DNA of 64,000 bases from Danxiaibacter flavus (GTDB taxonomy: Bacteria; Bacteroidota; Bacteroidia; Chitinophagales; Chitinophagaceae), in the NCBI RefSeq assembly GCF_041060425.1, contig NZ_JAULBC010000003.1:539690-603689 (forward strand), given 5' to 3'. Position numbers and translations under genes: made by a program. Below, piece after piece: positions 36,996 through 44,448 of the stretch (its first letter is position 1; each line of letters begins with the position of its first letter). The notes below the pieces were generated by a model. That model searched no databases, was not told the DNA's origin, and saw nothing but the letters and a program-made list of their open reading frames with translations.

Positions 36996-37295
36996 TTATT
37001 TATTTCCAAAAGAAGTTAAATTAAACGGTGGATGTCCTTTCCCATGCGAATATTTATTATTCATGTCCTGCATAACATTTAGCATAGTGTAATTCACGTT
37101 ATTCCTGTTTTGAAGCGCAAAATTCTTTTCTTCACCTTGCAAAAAATTTATTACTAAGTAAGCAGGAGTATTTATGTTTATCGCCATTTCTTTTCCCAAA
37201 AGCGAGGAATACGCTTTATACCAATCTTTATTGGTAGAAATTTGATTCTTAAACCATGAAATTCCATATTTCCCTTCAGCTACTCCTCTTACTTT
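36996..37295 (-). pseudogene. Toxin-like C-terminal fragment without start
   Basis: The frame is open from 37295, where it meets the end of island repeat copy 4, and reads KVRGVAEGKYGISWFKNQ, then NKDWYKAYSSLLGKEMA, and ends GKGHPPFNLTSFGNK. The region has good codon use but no start at the left; the only ATG is 32 codons in. A C-terminal piece cut off at a repeat boundary and followed by a small secreted protein resembles a displaced polymorphic-toxin tip. That is inference, because no catalytic motif was recognised. Confidence 0.45.
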
Positions 37296-37894
37296 TCAGC
37301 CGTTGTTGGTGTTGCGGAATAAAAATAACAAACCCTTATCGTCAATTTATTTAAATCTAAAAATTAGTTTCGAACACAGTTAGGATCGATCCTGTTGCAC
37401 ATCTACGCAGACCGCCGTTGTTGGTATGCAGCAAAGGAAATGTGTGAAAGCGTACCAACAACACAAGTAAGACGACGAAATATTCATCTCATTTTAGACA
37501 ATCGAGCAGTCAATGACAGGCATGTTATTTTCTAAATAAACGAATTCCCGTTTCGTAAATATTACAAGGCCGCTTGAGGTGTTTAAATGGCTTTTGTCAT
37601 TAGTGCTTTTGCCATCATTTCCTCCTACCTCACGAAGTTCTTGCACTTGTATTAGGATAAAAACCCTCACTTATCCGCCGGGCGAGACGCGTTGCGCCGG
37701 CAATGGATGAAACAAGAAAAAAATCCAACAGCAGCGCATATGTCGATGCAAAACCAAACGAGCCCCTCGACAAACGGATTATTTGGTTTTACTATTAGTG
37801 TGTACCTGTTCACTTTGTTGTTGGTGTGCTTTTGCTCCTTTACCTGCCCGACACACACAACAACGGCGGCAGCGTGACTGTGCAACAACAACAG
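37293..37894. repeat. Island repeat, copy 4 (with internal insertion)
   Basis: The left part (37293-37552) is nearly identical to copy 3 and the right part (37708-37894) matches copy 2. About 155 bases of unrelated sequence lie between them. The right end has GACACACACAACAACGGCGG and GTGCAACAACAACAG, complementary to the left end. Confidence 0.7.
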
Positions 37895-38386
37895 AGGCGA
37901 AAATCCCATTTATAGAATCATCTTCGCAAAGTTTCCGTGAAGAGCTTTCTGATTATGCCTGGGACTTTGCGTTTAGGAGAATAAAGAAATTCAGGAGAAA
38001 CTATCAAATAACACGAATTAGTACACATTGCCCCATATAAGCAGATACAATATGTTGTTATGTTTTTAAGGACTATAAGACCCATTAGATGCCTCTTTCG
38101 ATATGATCCTTCCTCTAATTTCTCTAAATCGATGTCCACGGGGCAAGGCTTGCGAGGAGACTTTGGCGGAGAAAGTGAAACAAACGAATATCCCATTTTT
38201 AGGTTTGCAGGATTTAAAATCCTCTCTTATCTTTTGTTCGACATGCCCTTCGGAACATATCGAACAGCAAGTTTGCTAAAATATTTTTTCTTTAAAACCC
38301 TTTACAGCAAAGCCTTCCGGCGATTGTGCAAACTAATTTTTCAGATTTTTTTGGAAGATCAAATCCAGCGCCCTTATTTTGCACCC
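37895..38386. other. Non-coding region before tRNA-Ser
   Basis: It contains the fourth dispersed hairpin repeat and otherwise AT-rich sequence. A long frame crossing 38060-38620 overlaps the tRNA on the same strand and is not accepted as a gene. Confidence 0.5.
37921..37992 (+). repeat. Dispersed hairpin repeat, copy 4
   Basis: TCTTCGCAAAGTTTCC, then ATGCCTGGGACTTTGCGTTT, then AGGAGAATAAAGAAATTC. It is very close to the copy at 35574 outside the loop. Confidence 0.75.
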
Positions 38387-38471
38387 GGAGAGATGGCAGA
38401 GCGGTCGAATGCGGCGGTCTTGAAAACCGTTGACTGTAACAGGTCCGGGGGTTCGAATCCCTCTCTCTCCG
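38387..38471 (+). tRNA. tRNA-Ser(TGA)
   Basis: 85 nt with acceptor arms GGAGAGA and TCTCTCC, a long variable arm as in class II tRNAs, and a T arm with GGTTCGAATCC. The anticodon loop CTTGAAA gives anticodon TGA at 38421-38423, reading UCA. No CCA is encoded. It sits at the edge of the repeat-rich island, a common place for integrated DNA. Confidence 0.95.
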
Positions 38472-38479
38472 CTCAAATA

Positions 38480-38505
38480 AAAAGCACTGATTTTTCGGTG
38501 CTTTT
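38480..38505 (+). terminator. Terminator after tRNA-Ser
   Basis: Arms AAAAGCACTG and CGGTGCTTTT (one G-U pair) with a six-base loop, followed by more T. It starts nine bases after the tRNA. Confidence 0.75.
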
Positions 38506-38597
38506 TTGTTTTGTGAAATCTTCAGTACAAAAGACTCCAATCCCTCAAGAATCCAACTTGATCCCGCTATTTACTATTTTTGCTAAAATTTTATGGA

Positions 38598-40418
38598 TTG
38601 AAACATCTTGCGGCGCTTAATAAATACTTCTGGAAATACCGTAACAGGTTCTTTATTGGTATCTTCTTCGTAATCACATCCAACTATTTTGCAGTACTTG
38701 CACCTGAGGTTACTGGTTTTATAGTCGGCAAAGTGCAACAACATCTGCCTGGAGCCAAACCTGTTGCGCATCCAAAACAATACGATGCCTTTTTAACGGT
38801 TTTCATCAACTGGGTTAACTCGTTAACCTTTGCGCAGATCGTAACTGTCTGCAGTATTACTATTCTCATACTGGCGCTTATAAGGGGTATTCTCATGTTT
38901 TTCATGCGGCAGACGATCATCGTAATGAGCCGTTATATTGAGTTCGATCAGAAGAACGAAGTGTACCAGCATTATCAAAAGCTGGATGCATCTTTCTTTA
39001 AAACGCATAACACCGGCGATTTGATGAACAGGATAACGGAAGATGTAAGCCGTGTAAGAATGTACACCGGCCCTGCAATAATGTATCTTGTTAACCTTGT
39101 TGCGCTGATCATTTTTTGTCTTGTAAACATGTTGCGCACGGATAAACAACTAACATTGCTTGTTCTTGCTCCTCTCCCATTGCTCGCGCTTACTATCTAT
39201 ATCGCGAATACCATTATCAACCGCAAGAGCGAGAAAGTGCAGGCGTTGTTGTCCGATCTCACCACCAATGCCCAGGAATCCTATTCGGGTATCAGGGTGA
39301 TCAAATCTTTCGTACAGGAAAAAGCAATGCTCGGCTTTTTTTCTAAAAACAGTGAAGACTACAGAAAGAATGCAGTTGGCCTGGCAAAGGTTGAAGCTGT
39401 ATATTTTCCGAGCATGACGCTGATGATCGGTTTGAGTACCTTGCTTACCGTTTTCATCGGTGGCAAAATGGCGATTGCCGATCCCTCTAAAATCTCCGTT
39501 ATTGTAGAGTTTGTCATCTACATTAATATGCTTACGTTTCCTGTCAGTGCTATCGGCTGGACGGCGAGCATGATTCAGCGCGCTGCTGCTTCTCAAAAAA
39601 GATTAAATGAATTTCTACAGATCGAGCCTGGCATACAGGACGCCCCGCACGCTGTTGATGCGCCTGTTAAAGGAGATATTGTTTTCGATAAAGTATCCTT
39701 TACTTATGACAATACCGGAATTAAGGCATTAAAGGATTTTTCTCTGACCATTAAAGAAGGACAGCGCATTTTAATTATGGGCAGAACAGGCAGTGGTAAA
39801 TCAACCCTAGCCCAGTTATTGCTGCGTTTTTATGATGTTGACAATGGCAATATTTCTATTGGCGGAAGAAATGTTGAAGCATACACTTTGCAAAGTCTTC
39901 GAACCCAGGTAAGCTACGTACCACAAGATGTGTTTTTGTTTAGTGATTCGGTCAGCAATAATATCAGGTTTGGATTAAATGAACATGCTGATATGCCACG
40001 GGTGCAGCAGGCCGCAGCCAATGCAAGTGTTGACAAGGAAATTCAGGGATTGCAAAATGGCTACGACACCATTTTGGGCGAACGCGGCGTTACTTTAAGC
40101 GGCGGACAAAAACAACGCGTGTCTATTGCACGGGCGCTGATTAAAGATCCGCAAATAATGGTATTTGATGATTGTCTTAGTGCTGTAGATGCAAAAACAG
40201 AAAATGAGATTGTTGGTAACCTGTACAGGGTTTTACAGAACAAAACTGCCATCATTATCACTCACAGGATCTTTACAGGTTTTAAGTTTGATAACATCAT
40301 TATTCTTGAGGAAGGAAAAATACTGGAACAGGGAACACATGAGCAATTGTTGTTATTAGACGGATATTACGCTGAATTGTACAGAATACAAACAAGCACT
40401 GGCCAATCTGCCGCATAA
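38598..40418 (+). CDS. MsbA/MdlB-like ABC exporter (TMD-NBD half transporter)
   Basis: About 606 aa. Six membrane helices lie in the first 330 residues. The nucleotide-binding domain has Walker A GRTGSGKST, signature LSGGQKQR and H loop ITHRIF. Walker B reads IMVFDDCLSAVD, with Asp where most exporters have the catalytic Glu; a degenerate site of this kind is known in one subunit of heterodimeric exporters. No partner gene is adjacent. There is no in-frame ATG, so TTG at 38598 (or TTG 38580) is the start. Cargo is unknown. Confidence 0.9.
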   Translation: MKHLAALNKYFWKYRNRFFIGIFFVITSNYFAVLAPEVTGFIVGKVQQHLPGAKPVAHPKQYDAFLTVFINWVNSLTFAQIVTVCSITILILALIRGILMFFMRQTIIVMSRYIEFDQKNEVYQHYQKLDASFFKTHNTGDLMNRITEDVSRVRMYTGPAIMYLVNLVALIIFCLVNMLRTDKQLTLLVLAPLPLLALTIYIANTIINRKSEKVQALLSDLTTNAQESYSGIRVIKSFVQEKAMLGFFSKNSEDYRKNAVGLAKVEAVYFPSMTLMIGLSTLLTVFIGGKMAIADPSKISVIVEFVIYINMLTFPVSAIGWTASMIQRAAASQKRLNEFLQIEPGIQDAPHAVDAPVKGDIVFDKVSFTYDNTGIKALKDFSLTIKEGQRILIMGRTGSGKSTLAQLLLRFYDVDNGNISIGGRNVEAYTLQSLRTQVSYVPQDVFLFSDSVSNNIRFGLNEHADMPRVQQAAANASVDKEIQGLQNGYDTILGERGVTLSGGQKQRVSIARALIKDPQIMVFDDCLSAVDAKTENEIVGNLYRVLQNKTAIIITHRIFTGFKFDNIIILEEGKILEQGTHEQLLLLDGYYAELYRIQTSTGQSAA

Positions 40419-40446
40419 AAAAAATCTGCATAAATTTTTATGAAAA

Positions 40447-40477
40447 TTTTGGTAAATTCAAAACAATGCTATATTTG
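40447..40477 (+). promoter_or_regulatory. Predicted promoter of the DUF3276 gene
   Basis: TTTTG at 40447-40451 and TATATTTG at 40470-40477 with an 18-base gap form a textbook Bacteroidota primary-sigma promoter, about 40 bases before the start codon. Confidence 0.65.
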
Positions 40478-40516
40478 TACATCTCAACGAAATCATTAAA
40501 CTAAAACCAATCACAA

Positions 40517-40936
40517 GTGGCGTACGAAAACAACGACAAGAAACTGGAAAGTGTCTACAGCAAGAGAATCAGGGCTGGTAAAAGAAGGACTTATTTCTTT
40601 GATGTTAGAGCAACTCGTGGAAACGACTACTACCTAACTATTACAGAAAGCAGAAAACGCTTTAACGATGATGGTTATGACAGACATAAAATTTTCTTGT
40701 ATAAAGAAGATTTTAACAAGTTTATCAAAGCATTGAACGAGGCTGTTGATTATGTGAAAACTGAATTAATGCCTGATTTTGATTTCGATGCATTTAACCA
40801 CGAATATAGCGAAGCAACTGAAGGTGAAGAAGTTGGTGCAGAGGTTGAAGCTTCTGTAGTACCAGCTCCCGTAGCTGAAGTAACAAGCGTTGTTTCTACT
40901 AACAATCATTCTTCTGAAGAAGTTGACAAATGGTAA
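40517..40936 (+). CDS. DUF3276 / PUR-family nucleic-acid-binding protein
   Basis: 139 aa from a GTG start. The N-terminal 90 residues (VYSKRIRAGKRRTYFFDVRA, DYYLTITESRKRF, KIFLYKEDFNKFIKAL) form the PUR-alpha-like fold of DUF3276. These are small single-stranded nucleic-acid-binding proteins conserved in Bacteroidota and spirochaetes. The C-terminal 45 residues are acidic, then low-complexity (GAEVEASVVPAPVAEVTSVV). It has a strong promoter and its own terminator, as expected for an abundant protein. Confidence 0.9.
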   Translation: MAYENNDKKLESVYSKRIRAGKRRTYFFDVRATRGNDYYLTITESRKRFNDDGYDRHKIFLYKEDFNKFIKALNEAVDYVKTELMPDFDFDAFNHEYSEATEGEEVGAEVEASVVPAPVAEVTSVVSTNNHSSEEVDKW

Positions 40937-40939
40937 TAG

Positions 40940-40997
40940 CCATTGAGCAAATAAAAAAGCCGTCTTACATAAGACGGCTTTTTTATTTGCTCAATGG
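40940..40997. terminator. 27-bp perfect-palindrome terminator
   Basis: Positions 40940-40966 and 40971-40997 are perfect complements around the loop ACAT. The inner part AAAAAAGCCGTCTT / AAGACGGCTTTTTT is a normal bidirectional terminator. The match extends outward through ATTTGCTCAATGG with no mismatch. Confidence 0.9.
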
Positions 40998-41341
40998 AGT
41001 CCAAAGCTTAAAGCCCAAAGCCTAAAACCTTTGTTATCCGGAAGGTTATCACAACTATCTATGTTTATCGTAACCTCTCGAGGCAAGAGTAGCTTAAAGC
41101 CCAAAGCCTAAAGCTTAGAACTTAAAATTTCCCTCACCGCGAACGGTTGTCCCAACTATCAGATTTAGCATTTGCCTTAAGTAAAGATCTTTGTTATCAG
41201 GACGGTCATCACAAACATTTGCGCTACTATTATCATATAAGGCAAAACAAGCTTTAGGCTTTGGGCTTTGAGCTTTGGGCTTGAGCTTTAAGCTTTTACT
41301 TTAAACTTTAAGCTTTAAATTTGCATTCTAATTATTAATCT
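40998..41341. repeat. AAGC-word repeats between DUF3276 and the Fe-S carrier
   Basis: Words such as AGCTTAAAGCCCAAAGCC occur at 41004 and 41093 and in the opposite sense at 41248-41300, allowing large hairpins. Between them is the phrase TTTGTTATCCGGAAGG / CTTTGTTATCAGGACGG, also twice. The last words merge into TAAATTTG (41316-41323), a possible -7 box for the next gene. Similar AAGC words occur in the sigma-fecR array. Confidence 0.7.
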
Positions 41342-41686
41342 ATGGAAATGATCGTTTCAACACCGGTGACTTTTACTGAATCTGCGGTGAATGAATTAAA
41401 GCGACTGATGGGCGAAGAGGATTTTAATACTACACATAAATTGCGCGTAGGTGTAAAAGGTGGCGGCTGCAGTGGCTTAAGCTATGTTCTGGGTTTTGAT
41501 GAAAAGCTGGAAAACGATGAAGAATTTGATTTTGAAGGCGTGCCTTGCATTATGAATAAATCACATGAATTATATTTATATGGCATGCAGATCGACTGGC
41601 AGGATGGATTGAACAGTCGTGGTTTTACGTTTAGCAATCCAAATGCATCCGGCACTTGCGGTTGCGGTTCGTCTTTTTCTGTATAA
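41342..41686 (+). CDS. A-type iron-sulfur carrier (IscA/ErpA/HesB family)
   Basis: 114 aa. The three cluster-binding cysteines are visible: one in GGGCSGLSYVLGF and two in GTCGCGSSFSV near the C-terminus. These proteins deliver [4Fe-4S] or [2Fe-2S] units to apo-proteins. Demand is plausible here given the many Fe-S proteins of the kor-nuo-PFOR cluster, although no operon link exists. Start ATG 41342; a second ATG two codons on is possible. Confidence 0.93.
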   Translation: MEMIVSTPVTFTESAVNELKRLMGEEDFNTTHKLRVGVKGGGCSGLSYVLGFDEKLENDEEFDFEGVPCIMNKSHELYLYGMQIDWQDGLNSRGFTFSNPNASGTCGCGSSFSV

Positions 41687-41716
41687 AGACTTTTAATTGC
41701 CTTGTGGTTAAATAAA

Positions 41717-41748
41717 AAAAGTCCTGCACCTTCCGGTACAGGACTTTT
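41717..41748. terminator. Shared terminator between convergent genes
   Basis: AAAAGTCCTGCACC and GGTACAGGACTTTT form a 14-bp stem with one mismatch and a four-base loop. It can end both the Fe-S carrier transcript and the opposing DUF6600-like gene, whose stop lies a few bases further. Confidence 0.75.
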
Positions 41749-41751
41749 AGT

Positions 41752-43119
41752 TTATCTGGGACGATGATTGCCGTTATTTCCGCCGCCTCCGCCTGATTGT
41801 GCAGGTCTGCTATGCGATTGTTGCGGTGCTGGCGAATACTGTTGTTGTTGTGGCTGCACGCGCTGTTGATTGCTGTTGTTGTTATTCATGCGTCGTTGAT
41901 TCTCCTGCATGATATAATCGTTTCTTCTCCTTTCATAGTATTGATTCATTCTCTGATCATTCAGTCTTTGCTGCTCAGCCTGGTAATTATTACTCTGTTG
42001 CTGTCTCGGCGGAGTTACAGGACTTGCATTGTAAGCTGGTCTTCTGTTGTTATCAGTATTATTTGGCTGATTCACACGTGGAAGATTATTCCTGTTTTCA
42101 TCCGTTGCAGGTTCAAAAGATCGTGAAGGATTAATTGATCCCGGTCTTGTTGTTCCTGAAGGCCTGCTGTTATTATTATTGTTGGCAGGTGGATTATTAT
42201 TTCCCGGTGTTACCCTGTTACCAGGATTTGCAGGACTAACACGGTTATTGTTTTCAGGTGCAACCCTGTTGCTGTTATTGTCCGGCCTGTTGGCATTGTT
42301 ATAACGTGATCCTGAATTATAATTCCTGTTGCCTGAAGGTCTGTAGATCTCAACATTATTTCCGTTTACAATTGATCTGCCCGGCCTGTTTGAATTTGTT
42401 ACACGCATTTCAGTCACCCTGTTCCCTGTATATCTTTCCACATCACCTCTTGCAGGTCCGCTAACATAACGTGTATTTCTGTAAACGTTGGTATTATTGA
42501 TAATGGTTGTGTTATTAATGATCGTCACATTTCTTCCTCTGTCGTATGCATAGTTCCTGAAGTTGGAATAATTCATGTATCTGTGAGGCAAGAACACCCA
42601 TCTGTCATATGGAATCGTGCTACCGAAAGAAACTCCAACGCCAATGCTTATACCCGGCGAAAGTGGTGCCCATCCGTAAACATCAGCACCTGTACGCCAT
42701 GAAACCCAGGCTGGTCCCCATTCATAGCCTGGTACCCAAAGCCATCCATAGCCAGGATCAAAAGCCCAGCGCCCATAGTGAAACGGTGCCCAACCCCAAT
42801 TGTAATCACTCACCCAGGTCCAGCCGAAGTTGGTAAACGCCCAGTGGCCGCCTGTATAATATGGCCTGAAGGAAGCATCATTACAGATCCATACCCTACC
42901 ATAAGAAGGATAATCTACCCATCTTCCATAGGGTGATAATTGTGAGTAGAACATATCAAAATTTACCTGGTCCTGTGGCTGCTGATAAGAATTATCATAA
43001 CTGTTGTCATAAACATCATCATAACCAGTCTGTGCCATCGCCGGCCTCGAAGTTGTACATGAGACGGACGTCAATATTACCATCACGATGATTGACCAAT
43101 ATGAGTATAACTTTTTCAT
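41752..43119 (-). CDS. DUF6600-like secreted protein with Asn/Pro-rich tail
   Basis: About 455 aa from ATG 43119 (MKKLYSYWS); a longer frame upstream is rejected. The signal is Sec or lipoprotein type (VILTSVSC). Residues about 35-180 are dense in Trp, Tyr and Gly in a repeated pattern (YGRWVDYPSYGRVW, FGWTWVSDYNWGWAPFHYG), the DUF6600 signature. The rest is low-complexity Asn, Pro, Gln and Arg (NNNRVSPANPGNRVTP and onward), so probably disordered and extracytoplasmic. Function is not known. Confidence 0.8.
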   Translation of the reverse strand: MKKLYSYWSIIVMVILTSVSCTTSRPAMAQTGYDDVYDNSYDNSYQQPQDQVNFDMFYSQLSPYGRWVDYPSYGRVWICNDASFRPYYTGGHWAFTNFGWTWVSDYNWGWAPFHYGRWAFDPGYGWLWVPGYEWGPAWVSWRTGADVYGWAPLSPGISIGVGVSFGSTIPYDRWVFLPHRYMNYSNFRNYAYDRGRNVTIINNTTIINNTNVYRNTRYVSGPARGDVERYTGNRVTEMRVTNSNRPGRSIVNGNNVEIYRPSGNRNYNSGSRYNNANRPDNNSNRVAPENNNRVSPANPGNRVTPGNNNPPANNNNNSRPSGTTRPGSINPSRSFEPATDENRNNLPRVNQPNNTDNNRRPAYNASPVTPPRQQQSNNYQAEQQRLNDQRMNQYYERRRNDYIMQENQRRMNNNNSNQQRVQPQQQQYSPAPQQSHSRPAQSGGGGGNNGNHRPR

Positions 43120-43294
43120 TGTTATGTTGTTTTGTATGATAAACGAATGTTTGTTATTTAATTGCAAGTTTGCTACCAAACTTCATTTATAGAACGTTTT
43201 TTATTGAAAAAGTTTGTTAAGCAGAAGTGAAGATTGGGAGGTTAAATCCGGGGATTGGGATTTATCTGAACCGGGATTAAGGGGGATTAAAATG

Positions 43295-43930
43295 TGCGAA
43301 TGAGTGAATATGCGGATGTGCAAATGCAGACCAGGATTAATGGATTTAAGGATTGACGGGATGTTTAATGTGCGAATGAGAGAATATCTAAATGTGCAAA
43401 TAAAGACCGGGATTAATGGATTTAACGATTGACGGGATGTTTAATGTGCGAATGAGAGAATGCAAATGTGCAAATAAAGACCGGGATTAATGGATTTAAG
43501 GATTGACGGGATGTTTAATGTGCGAATGAGAGAATATGCAAATGTGCAAATACAGACCGGGATTAATGGATTTAACGATTGACGGGATGTTTAATGTGCG
43601 AATGAGAGAATATGCAAATGTGCAAATGCAGACCGGGATTAAAAGATTAAGGGGATTTACGGAATTTGATTCTGCAAATGAATACGCAGGAAGATGTGCG
43701 AATGCAGACCAGGATTAATGGACTTAAGGATTGACGGGATGTTTAATGTGCGAATGAGAGAATATGCAAATGTGCAAATACAGACCGGGATTAATGGATT
43801 TAAGGATTGACGGGATGTTTAATGTGCGAATGAGAGAATATGCAAATGTGCAAATACAGACCGGGATTAAAAGATTAAGGGGATTTACGGAATTTGATTC
43901 TGCAAATGAATACGCAGGAAGATGTGCGAA
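43295..43930. repeat. Tandem array of about 72-85 bp units
   Basis: Units start near 43327, 43410, 43480, 43553, 43630, 43705, 43780 and 43858 with GACCGGGATTAATGGATTTA. They continue GGATTGACGGGATGTTTAAT and end in GTGCGAATGAGAGAATATGC words. Two units (about 43630 and 43858) are a variant with GGGATTTACGGAATTTGATT. The ends GCAAATGTGCAAAT are the same word family as at 52155-52206, in the other sense. Confidence 0.85.
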
Positions 43931-44325
43931 CACATACTAGTAACGGCATATGAAGAAGATAATACCGTTGCGTTGCTGCTCCTTTGCGTTCGCTGCGTGA
44001 AACCCTTATTGATTTAAGGAATGGAACGAAACATTAATGGAACCAGTAACGACATACGAAGAAGATAATACCGTCGCGTCGCTGCTTTGCGTTCGCTGCG
44101 TGAAACCCTTATTGATTTAAGGGATGGAGGAAACATTAATGAAACTAGTAACGACATACGAAGAAGATAATACCGTTGCGTCGCTGCTTCTTTGCGTTCG
44201 CTGCGTGAAACCCTTATAGATTTAAGGGATGGAGCGAACATTAATGAAACTAGTAACGACATACGAAGAAGATAATACCGTTGCGTCGCTGCTCCTTTGC
44301 GCTCGTTGCGTGAAACCCTCAAACA
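43931..44325. repeat. Tandem array of about 105 bp units (four copies)
   Basis: Units begin near 43935, 44042, 44146 and 44250 with ACTAGTAACGACATACGAAG. They continue GATAATACCGTTGCGTCGCT and TTGCGTTCGCTGCGTGAAAC, then TTATTGATTTAAGGGATGGA. A frame of 102 aa on the minus strand is only the repeat translated. Confidence 0.85.
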
Positions 44326-44448
44326 TCTTATGAAAGTATTGTAAACATCAAGTTTGAAGATACAAGTTTAATGGTGTGATCAAACTTTTTAATTTACATT
44401 GCGCACTTGCTATTAAAACATTAAAAATATTCTTCCGGCCCCCTGCGT

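Larger units (their letters stand above)
43120..44448. other. Repeat-filled intergenic region
   Basis: 1.3 kb between two divergent genes with no supported gene. It consists almost wholly of the two tandem arrays listed next, plus about 130 bases of AT-rich sequence before the histidine kinase. Confidence 0.8.

Noticed and set aside
33487..37894. Integron-type cassette array
   Set aside because: No integron integrase is present and the repeats lack attC-like core sites; size and inverted ends fit a MITE-like element better.
37667..38196. Several 60-92 aa frames on both strands near 38 kb
   Set aside because: They run through island repeat copy 4 and the dispersed hairpin repeat, with no family likeness.
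38060..38620. 186-aa plus-strand frame before the ABC exporter
   Set aside because: It overlaps tRNA-Ser and its terminator on the same strand and has no coding character.
44014..44322. 102-aa frame with three internal repeats
   Set aside because: It is the 105-bp tandem array translated; the repeat is not a multiple of three throughout and has no start region.
43295..44325. CRISPR-like array upstream of the histidine kinase
   Set aside because: Repeated units of 72-105 bases without unique spacers; two adjacent plain tandem arrays.
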